Below, one piece after another: positions 46,508 through 55,681 of a stretch of DNA of 64,000 bases. Source of the DNA: Phaeosaccion multiseriatum (lineage: Eukaryota > Ochrophyta, other classes); contig OZ218952.1 of assembly GCA_965112735.1 (NCBI GenBank), positions 5,580,001 through 5,644,000 on the forward strand. Direction: 5' to 3'. Both the position numbers and the translations under genes were made by a program. The notes beneath the pieces are model-generated. The model had not been told where the DNA came from, made no database searches, and saw only the letters and a program-made list of their open reading frames with translations. The number at the start of each line of letters is the position of its first letter. The first letter of the stretch is position 1.

Positions 46508-49500
46508 ATGGGAGGAGACAGCGTCAGCACGTCTTCTTCTCTGACCTTCATCACCGCCTTAAAGCAGCCTCAGGGCGCATCAGCACCAGTCGAGGCAGCG
46601 GCGGCGGCGAGTGCAAGAGCAGGAAATGGAGGGACCACACCTGCTGGTGGGGGGAAGGCAGGGAATGCTGCAGTTGTAGGGCGGGAAGGTGGCTCGGCCT
46701 CGCTTTCTCCGGCATCGCCTTCTCCGGGGCGGCCGCAGAGAACCGTAGCAAGCGCCTCCCTCAGCGGTGCTTCCACTGTCGACAATTTCTCCGCAGAGCA
46801 TGCAAAGGTGCGCGGCAGAGGCGGAAGAAGCACAGGTCGAGAGGGGCGGGGGGCGTGGAGTAGGGGCGGCTCAAAGAGCGGTCGAAGCGCTGACGGTCTT
46901 GTGCCTTCTTTCTTTCTCCCCTCCCATTTGGCCTTTCCCTCTGCAGCTCTTGCTCCCTGCAATGCCCCCCCCCCTCCCCCCCATCCCCCCCCCCAAAGAT
47001 TAACGTCCACTTCTTTGCCCTCTTTCCCTTCTTCCCCTTCTTCTCCTCCCCCCGCCCACCTGGCCTAACGAAGGTGGAGAACCACCCCGAAAACACACAG
47101 TCGCTGCCCGCTAACGTCAAGTTCAAGTCGGTCATCGAGAAGGTACGGTGTGCGAGTGTGGAAGGTGTGCCTTGGGTGTGGAGAGTCTCCTACCTGTCAC
47201 TGCCATTGACATTCACTGATGACTGCCTCACAGTCACGAAGGTGCAATCTATCTGTCTGTCTGCTTGTCTCAAGACTCCGTTGCTGCTGGTGGTCTCCCT
47301 TCCGGACTCACTTTCCATGCGTGTTTTCCCATCTTCATCATATTATTCGCCGGGCCAGCGCCGAGTGGCCGAGAGGAGAGCTCCAGAGTCCGTGCAGCCA
47401 GAAAGAGCATACACCCTTTTGCTCCTCAAAGCCCCAAACCCTCTCTCGACTCACCTCACTCACTCCCCCACCTCACTCACCTCACTCACCCGGCCCAACC
47501 CGCCCAACCCGCCCGACGTCTCGAATGAATGTCCCCAATCAATGGCGACTCCCCTTCGAATGAATGTCCCCAATCAATGGCGACTCCCCTTCGAATGAAT
47601 GTCCCCAATCAATGGCGACTCCCCTTAGGTGGTACGAGATGCACCCTTCGCTATGGGTAAGTACAATCGCCTTTGGAGGGCCTTCCTCGGCACCGCGGTG
47701 TATCACAAGGTACGAGAGAGAGAGGGGGGGAGGGAGGGAGAGGGAGACAGAGAGGGAGAGGGAGAGGGAGAGGGAGAGGGAGAGGGAGAGGGAGAGGGAG
47801 AGGGAGAGGGAGAGGGAGAGGGAGAGGGAGAGGGAGAGGGAGAGGGAGAGAGAGGGAGAGGGAGAGGAGGGAGAGGGAGAGGGAGAGGGAGAGGGAGAGG
47901 GAGAGGGAGAGGGAGAGGGAGAGAGAGAGAGAGAGGGAGAGGGAGAGGGAGAGGGAGAGGGAGAGGGAGAGGGAGAGGGAGAGGGAGAGGGAGAGGGAGA
48001 GGGAGAGGGAGAGGGAGAGGGAGAGGGAGAGGGGGAGGGAGAGGGGAGAGGGAGAGGGAGAGGGAGAGGGAGAGGGAGAGGGAGAGGGAGAGGGAGAGGG
48101 AGAGGGAGAGGGAGAGGGAGAGGGGGAGGGAGAGGGAGAGGGGGAGGGAGAGGGAGAGGGAGAGGGAGAGGGAGAGGGAGAGGGAGAGGGAGAGGGAGAG
48201 GGAGAGGGAGAGGGAGAGGGAGAGAGGGAGAGGGAGAGGGAGAGAGAGGGAGAGGGAGAGGGAGAGGGAGAGGGAGAGGGAGAGGGAGAGGGAGAGGGAG
48301 AGGGAGAGGGAGAGGGAGAGGGAGAGGGAGAGGGAGAGGGGGAGGGGGAGGGAGAGGGAGGGGGGGAGGGAGGGGGAGGGGGGGATGGAGAGGGAGAGGG
48401 AGAGGAGAGGGAGAGGGAGAGGGAGAGGGAGAGGGAGAGGGAGAGGGAGAGGGAGAGGGAGGGAGAGGGAGAGGGAGAGGGAGACAAGAGAAGGGTGTGT
48501 ATGTAGCATTGGCAATAGCACTGGCACTCTGAGTAGTGGCATCACCGATGAGACAGATGACGTCAGCCGTTGGTGATGCGCGTGCACACAAGGGAGGAAG
48601 GGGAGCATGGCAGACGGACGGGTCTGACCTCTTACCTTCTTGTGTCGGAGCTACGATACCTACCCAGCCGGGGCTACCTACGCAGTCATAGCTACCTACC
48701 GATTGCTACCTACCGAGCCAAGAAAGTGCCCAGCGGGTTGCGGAGGCTTAGCTTGCTTGGGCCTTTGGGACCATACGCTCGCTCGCACGCTCCGATCTCA
48801 CCTGATGTACCTCCCCTCCCCTTCTCCCTCCCCTTCCTCTCCCTTTGTCCTCATGTGCCCCCCCCCCTCTTCCTCCCTCCCCTTCCTCTCCCTTCGTCCT
48901 GATGTGTCTCCCCACGCCTTTCTCCCTCCCCCTCCCTTTGTCCTGACACTGGCACCCCCCCCCTACCGCCCCCTCATGCCCCTCTCAGCTTTGCTCCGAC
49001 AGCTTCTGGTGGGTGGTGTCTCACAACGTGCAGCAGACGCCTTTCAACCCCTTGGAAAGCCCCCAGTACTCACGCATGGGCCAGAGCTACGCACAGCTCT
49101 TCAACAAGGTTTCCCCTCAATACAAGGTGAGTAAGTCAGTGAGGGTGAGCGATGGTGGCCGATGGTGAACGGTGTTGGTGAGGGGCTGTGGGGTGGGATG
49201 TGTGGACGTGCTCTACAGAAAGGTGGGAGGGAAATGAGGTTAGGAAGTACGGTGGGGGGCAGTTCGGTGGGGGGCAGTTCGGTGGGGCCGGCTTGCCCTC
49301 CGGGATGGGGAAGGAGGGAGGGAGGGAGGGAGAGAGGGAGGGAGAGAGGGAGGAAGGGAGGGAGGGAGGGAGGGAGGGAGACAGAGAGAGCGAGCGAGTG
49401 AGAGAGCGAGCGAGTGAGTGTGTGAGCGGCTAAGCATGAGTATCGCATCGGAAAAGCCGTGGCGGCTGTGGATGAACATCGACCGGGGGGGTTGTGGGAG

Positions 49501-52500
49501 CTGTGGGTGGTGTAGCCAGGGGCACCGAGGAAAGTAGGCCTGTCCCTCCCTCCCCTTGCTTTGGTGTCGTTCCTCAAACCCCCCACCTTCATTCACTGTA
49601 ACGGCCTCCCCCTCCCCCGTGCACCCCGCTGCCCTACCCGCCGCTCTGCTTTGGTCTCATCAACTTGCTCTACTTTGCTCTGTATCACCAACTTCTCTGT
49701 ACCATCAACTGCTGTGTATAGGACGCCTTCTTCCACCACTTCCACGAGGCCTGGGCCTTCTCCTTACTGCTCTGCCTGCTCACGGGCTTCCCCAAGTCCA
49801 GAGCGAGGTGGGACGACCCTCTATTTCGCATGCACCTCATTGACTTATGCTCGGAGTGGTCCACAGGTACAGATGGAAAGGGGGGATGGCAGTGGATTGG
49901 AGTATTCATTTTGTCGGTACGGTCGCCACGAACGGCCTCTGCACATCGCACATCCCGGAACGTACACCCTCCCCCCCTCAAGTCGCTGCATGCCCATATG
50001 CCCGTATGCCCGTATGTCCGTATGCCCGTATGCCTGTATGCCTGTATGCCTGTATGCCTGTATGCCTGTATGCCTGTATGCCTGTATGCCTGTATGCCTG
50101 TATGCCTGTATGCCTGTATGCCTGTATGCCTGTATGCCTGTATGCCTGTATGCCTGTATGCCTGTATGCCTGTATGCCTGTATGCCCGTATGCCTGTATG
50201 CCTGTATGCCTGTATGCCTGTATGCCTGTATGCCCTTATGCCCTTATGCCCGTATGCCTGTATGCCCGTATGCCTGTATGCCCGTATGCCCGTATGCCTG
50301 TATGCCTGTATGCCTGTATGCCTGTATGCCTGTATACCTGTATGCCCTTATGCCCGTATGCCTGTATGCCTGTATGCCTTTTATGCCCGTATGCCCGTAT
50401 GCCTGTATGCCTGTATGCCTGTATGCCTGTATGCCTGTATGCCTGTATGCCTGTATGCCTGTATGCCTGTATGCCTGTATGCCTGTATGCCTGTATGCCC
50501 GTATGCCCGTATGCCTGTATGCCTGTATGCCTGTATGCCTGTATGCCTGTATGCCTGTATGCCTGTATGCCTGTATGCCTGTATACCTGTATGCCTGTAT
50601 GCCTGTATGCCTGATGCCCTTATGCCTGTATGCCTGTATGCCCGTATGCCCTTGCGCCCGTACGTCCGTATGTCCATATGCCCATATGCGCGTGTACACA
50701 CAGGCCTCCGCTCCAGCCAACCTGTGTTCGACCACTGGATCATGTCTTTTAACAAGCGCGCGCCCACCGAGCTGGAGCTGCTAAAGTCAAAGGCATTCGG
50801 CACGGGGCTCTCGGTCACCCTCACCAAGACGATGGCAGCAAATGGGGCGGCGGGGGCGGCCCCGGGGGGCGGGGGGGCGAGGGGCGGCGCCAAGATAGCA
50901 GCAAATGGTGAGAGAGAATGAGGGCCGAGCAAGAGAGAGAATGAGGGCCGAGCAAGAGAGAGAATGAGGGGAAGAATGAGAATGAGGGGGAGAAAGAGAG
51001 AGCGAGAGCGCTATAGAAAGAAGTGGTCCCCGAGAGGACGAGGGCGCTTCCGGTGCGCGCACATGCACACCCACACCATCTGTTGTCATCCGGTTGGGTG
51101 GTCGGTGGCGGGTGTCAGCACCTGACACAAAGAGGCTTGTGTCGCTGTGGAGCGTTGTGTGTGGGGGGGGGGGGTGGAGCGGTGAGTCGCCGTCTTGTTT
51201 GAGTTCCCTCTCTGTGCGGTGGCCTCGTTTGCCGCTGTTGTGTCTTCCGACTGATTCGGTTGACTCTCTCGATATTTCCTTCTGTCCCCCTCACCCGCCC
51301 CTCTCTGCCCCCCCCTTCCCTTCTCTTGTCTACCCTGCAGGAGGGGCTCACGAGTCAGGGCATGACCAGCTCAACGGCACAAAGGGAAGAACCGCGGTGG
51401 GCGGGATGGGGGGCGGCAGGCAGGTGAGTCAAGAGGGAGGAGCGACAGGGCGACAGGGGCGACAGGAGCGAGAGGAGCGAGAGGAGCGGTCGGTCCCGTG
51501 TTCTTTCTGTGGAGTCGTCGAGAGGTGGAGGAGAAAGGAAGGCGACGTACGCGAATACTTATCGCTTTGATTCTGCCGTACACCTCACACCTCACACGTC
51601 ACACCTGATGCCATTTGGGTATGTTGGTCCCTGGCATGCCTCCTCCCTCCTCCCTCCTCCCGTTGTATCACCAACTGCCGCAGCAGCAACAACCACAGCA
51701 ACAACAACAGCAACAGCAGCAACAGCAGCAAGGAGGGGACAATCCCAACACCTCGGAGGGCTTGAGTGAGGTCTCCCGGAGCAGATTGGGGGTGCGAGAG
51801 CAGCATTTGTTCGGACACTCTCCTCTGGTGCAGCGGTATGTTGGCTAACTAGTGCTCGTCACCAGTCAGGCAGTCAGTCAGTCAGTCAGTCAGTCAGTCA
51901 GTCAGTCAGTCAGTCAATCAGTCAGTCAGTCAAGCAGGCAGGCAGGCAGGCAGTCAGTGAGGCAGTCAGTCAGTCAGTCAGTCAGTCAGTCAGTCAGTCA
52001 GTCAGGCAGGCAGACTGTCAGTCAGTAAGCTCAGTCAGTCAGTCAGTCAGTCAGTCAGTCAGTCACTCAGCCGCTCAGTCGGCCTGTTCATAGGTCGGTT
52101 TGCCGTGCTGGAAGGGGCTTGCTGGACTTGCGCAGGGGCTACCACGTGGAGCGATGTCAATCCCTCACATTTCTTCATTGGCTTACATGCCGTACGGGCA
52201 TTTGATCATATTGACATAGACGGGGACGTACACTCACCGACCATCATCCATTGACTTACTTCCAACAGGTATCTGGAGGAGCGGCGGTTGGCGGACATGC
52301 CCACCACTGCCGTGAAGCTCTCCTTCACCTCCAACGCTCTACGCTGCTCCAGACCCTTCCAGCAGAGCGCTGACCACTTCCTCGCTGCGGTTTTCGGGTA
52401 GGTGGAGGGGGAGAAGATGAAGGAAGGAGGGAGGATGGCGGGTGGGAAGGGTACCAGGCGGGGCGGAGGCAGAGGAGGAGCAGGGGGGGGGGGAGAGGGT

Positions 52501-53952
52501 TTCGGAGGCAGAGGAGGAGGAGGGGGGGGGGGAGAGGGTTTCCGAGTGGTGGAGGAGGAGGAGGAGGAGGAGGAGCGCCGCGCTGCTGGATCTGATCTCT
52601 CTCACGCGTACGCCCACTCCTTGTGCTGCCATCGCGGCTAACGGACTGACTGACTGACTGACTGACTGACTGGCTGGTGCTCAGACTGACTGATTGACTG
52701 ACTGACTGACTGTCTGGTGCTCTGCCCTGCCCTGCTCTGCTTTGCTCTGCTCTGCCCTCTCAGGGAAGCTAAGGCTAAGGCAAAGGCGAAGGCTAAGGCC
52801 AAGGCAAGCAGCGCAGGAGAAGGAGGAAGAGACAATGGGCCACGCCCCGGTATCGGCAGTTCAGGCATGCGCGGGTGGAGAGCGGATGCGGCCATCGGGA
52901 GGGAGAAGGCGAGGCCAAAGACAACGGCGGTACGTACAATGGATGGATAGAAATCAATGGATGGCAGTCGATGGGTACAAATCAATGGATGGCAGTCGAT
53001 GGATCGATATCAATGGATGGCAGTTGATGAACCGAAATCGATGGATGGATGGATGGATGGATGGATGGATGGATGGATGGATGGATGGATGGATGGATGG
53101 ATGGATGGATGGATGGATGGATGGATGGATGGATGGATGGATGGATGGCAGTCGCTGGCAGGCACCGTACCTAGGAGTCAAGAGGAGCTAAAAGGAGTCA
53201 AAAGGCAGAGGGGCTGGGTTTGGGTTGGTTGGGAGCGAGCTCGGCGATTAGAGGGGGAGGATGCGCCGTCATATCAGTTTCAGTTTCGTGTGGGGTAGGG
53301 AAGTTCCCCGCAATTCTTCCCATCCACTGCCATCCGCCTTCTTGGGTGGGGTAGGGCAGTCCTTCTCACGCCTCTGTCGGGGCATGCACACGCGCGTGCC
53401 CCTACTAATTGGCATCATCCATACGCCTGCCTCCTGCCCATCCACTGCCATCCCACCCCCCTCGCAGGTGCTGCGGGAGGCACGAGTGCGGCGTAAAGAC
53501 ATCCTGGCCAAACACATGCAGGTGAGTGAGTGAGTGAGTGAGTGAGTGAGCTCACGTACACACACACGCCCATATTCAATTCATTCGAGCGTCACACCAC
53601 GCTATCTATATCTAGCACACAGATTCAACGCCATCCGAGTTGTCCTTCCCTTCCCTTCCTTCCCCTTCCCTTCCCTTCCACTCTCCTTCCCTTCCCCTTC
53701 CTATCTCCTCCCCTCCCCACCCATCAACCCCTCCCGTTCTCTCTCTCTCTCTCTGTGTGTCTCTCTCTCCCCCTCCCTCCCGCCCTCCCTCCCTCTCTCC
53801 CCCTCCCTCCCTCCCTCCCTCCCTCTCTCTCACTTTCTCTCTCACTCTCTCTCTCACTCTCTCCCTCCCTCCCTCCCTCCCTCTCCCTCTCTCCCCGTCT
53901 CTCCCTCCCTCTCCCTGTCTCTCTCCCCCTCTCCCCCCCCCGTCTCTCTCCC

Positions 53953-54021
<69 letters not shown>

Positions 54022-54470
54022 ATCGACGACAGGAAAACTCGGAGATGCACCGAGAGATCTCTGAGCTTCGAAAGTCGTGCTCCGGAGACTTGGAAGTGAT
54101 TCGCCACAAAAAGGAGGTCATCCTTGGCTCGGGGGACGTGCACGAGTACTCCAATCACCTCATGGGGCAAATACACAAGGTGAGTCAGGTGGGGCACGCG
54201 CGCACGTACGCACACACACACACGCACGTATACGTGTGCACGTACTCACATGCTCACTCACTCACTCACGCACGCACGCACGCACACATACACACATGCA
54301 CATACACGCGCACACACATTAAAGTCAGGCGCCAGTTTCCCTCGGGCCATGTGCTCAGTCTTTCCTTTGGGCCATTTCGTCTGATTTCCTGGCTCGATAC
54401 TATTGTTCATTGATTCATGTCTGTCCATGACTACCCTCGCTCCCTCACCCCTCCCTCCGTCCCGCACCCA

Positions 54471-54506
<36 letters not shown>

Positions 54507-54620
54507 CGTACGCACACGCAGGTGGGCAAGAAGCACCGCTCGACCCGGGGGGGCGAGCGCTCACACGTAGTTGCACGTGGAGGTAACGCCAGCGCCGCGG
54601 CGGCAGAGGCAGCGGCATAG
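46508..54620 (+). CDS. FAM227-like protein (predicted cilium/flagellum-associated)
   Basis: Thirteen exons in consistent phase, 588 residues: 46508-46807, 47074-47142, 47629-47709, 48989-49126, 49722-49866, 50704-50907, 51341-51423, 51684-51835, 52269-52397, 52764-52929, 53468-53521, 54033-54179, 54522-54620. The N-terminal 100 residues are disordered (Ala/Gly/Ser). Exon 4 carries SFWWVVSHN, the FWW signature of the FAM227 domain. It is followed by [24 protein letters not shown] and [17 protein letters not shown], which fit the family's helical core. [13 protein letters not shown] matches the family's conserved HSPLxxRYL stretch. The C-terminus is charged and coiled-coil-like ([15 protein letters not shown]). 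Animal FAM227A/B are poorly characterised but linked to motile cilia and sperm. Introns 3 and 5 hold the two largest simple repeats of the window. The length agrees with the family (about 500-600). Confidence 0.8.
47522..47628 (+). repeat. Three tandem 35-bp repeats ending in a 3' splice site
   Basis: Three apparently perfect copies of a 35-base unit (47,522-47,556, 47,557-47,591, 47,592-47,626) each start CGAATGAATGTCCCC and end GACTCCCCTT. The last copy is followed by AG and forms the acceptor of exon 3 of the FAM227-like gene. The first two are followed by CG instead, so only the last can be spliced. Confidence 0.92.
47716..48485 (+). repeat. (GAGAGG)n polypurine tract, about 770 bp
   Basis: Nearly pure AG sequence on the plus strand, mainly GAGAGG with GAGAGA and GGGGAGG variants, begins about ten bases after the donor of exon 3 of the FAM227-like gene. 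Every frame on both strands is open only because the repeat lacks stop codons. Confidence 0.97.
49985..50695 (+). repeat. (CCTGTATG)n 8-bp tandem array, about 700 bp
   Basis: Roughly 85 units of GCCTGTAT with single-base variants (GCCCGTAT, GCCCTTAT) and a few indels fill intron 5 of the FAM227-like gene. The array starts and ends in GCCCATATGCCC-type units that also occur near 14,980, 19,803 and 33,796. Confidence 0.95.
51868..52080 (+). repeat. (CAGT)n microsatellite
   Basis: About 210 bases of CAGT repeats with GGCA interruptions lie in intron 8 of the FAM227-like gene. Confidence 0.92.
52945..53160 (+). repeat. (GGAT)n microsatellite with GGATGGCAGTCGATGG units
   Basis: A pure TGGA run (about 53,040-53,147) is flanked on both sides by copies of GGATGGCAGTYGATGG, a close relative of the reverse complement of CCATCCACTGCCATCC. 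Confidence 0.9.
53735..54018 (+). repeat. CT-rich tract upstream of an acceptor
   Basis: CTCTCT and CTCCCTCC runs, ending in a pure CT stretch of about 75 bases, lie directly before the acceptor GACGACAG of exon 12 (54,033) of the FAM227-like gene. Confidence 0.9.
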
Positions 54621-54897
54621 GCAGATAGAGACATCCACCCGCCCAATCAGACACGTCGGGACACTACTCTTTGGACAAGACACTCATATTGTATTGAGGA
54701 TATTATGACCATATATATTCTAGAAAGATGGCGCTTGTATTGTAAACACGACAGGGAAATCTTGCGTCGACGAATTTACACATCATCCTCATCCCTCAAC
54801 CCCCTTCTCCACCCCCGAGACTGCTACTGTTTGTCTGTTGGCAAGGCAAGCACGAACTCCTACCACGACGTGTACCGCCACAATGCTACTACTACTT

Positions 54898-54930
<33 letters not shown>

Positions 54931-54952
54931 GTAGCACTAGTACGTTGGTAGT
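54621..54952. other. Convergent 3' spacer with (CTA)n repeat
   Basis: The FAM227-like gene and the RS-rich gene converge on these 330 bases, so it holds both 3' ends. A CTA trinucleotide run occupies about 54,885-54,935. The segment near 54,690-54,725 is AT-rich (GGATATTATGACCATATATATTC) compared with its surroundings and may hold 3'-end signals; I see no exact AATAAA. Confidence 0.5.
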
Positions 54953-55641
54953 CTATTGGTAGGGGCCTGTGAGGCCCAACGTAGACCGAATCCCCTCCGT
55001 CGGCAACATGACCAGCCCTCCCCCTCCCCATCCACTGCCACCCCCCACCCCGCCATCAAGCCCCTGGCCCAACCCCCCCGCTCCCTGTGGGTGATCCGCT
55101 CCCTCCTCCTGCCCGCCCACCCCCAGGCCGAGGCCGACGCCCACCCCCACGGGCAAGAGGCTGACTTTGGTCATTCGGTGCTCCACCACTCGCAGGAATT
55201 GCGTGCTCTCAACGAAGCAGCTCTTGGTCAGAGCGAGCTCATCCTCAAGCTCTCGAAGCTCGATGGAGAGCAGGAAGGCAGGATCTGTCACCGGGGAAAC
55301 CGACACCGCCGCCGCCGCCGCCGCCGCCACGTTTGGCGGGGGGTTCGCGTGAATGTGTGGCTGCGCGTGCGAGTGAGACTGCTGCTGCGATAGGCTCTGG
55401 CCTTGCTGGGCGGCGTGCGGCGGGTGCTGTAGCACCAACGGCTGTGGTTGCTGCTGCTGCTGGCGCTGCTGCATCCCATCTTCACCTCTCATTCCCCGAG
55501 GCAGCGCCGCCCCTCTGTCCCTGTCTGGCCGGCCGTCCCTCTCTCTCTGATCGAAATCCCTGCTGCCGCCAGCCCTCCCTTCTCGCCACGCTCTGCTGTC
55601 CACCCTTTCCCTGTCTTCCCACGGCTGTTTATGCTGCTGGC

Positions 55642-55681
<40 letters not shown>

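Noticed and set aside
47539-48608. Long open frames of 280-350 codons on both strands (poly Arg-Glu-Gly or Ser-Pro-Leu)
   Set aside because: They arise because the GAGAGG repeat contains no stop codon in any frame; the tract is intronic.
49985-50695. CRISPR-like array
   Set aside because: Units are 8 bp with no spacers; this is a simple tandem repeat in a eukaryotic intron.
49561-50921. Open frames of 255-407 codons with MPVCLYAC repeats
   Set aside because: The 8-bp unit is not a multiple of three, so all plus frames show the same peptide; it is an intronic tandem array.
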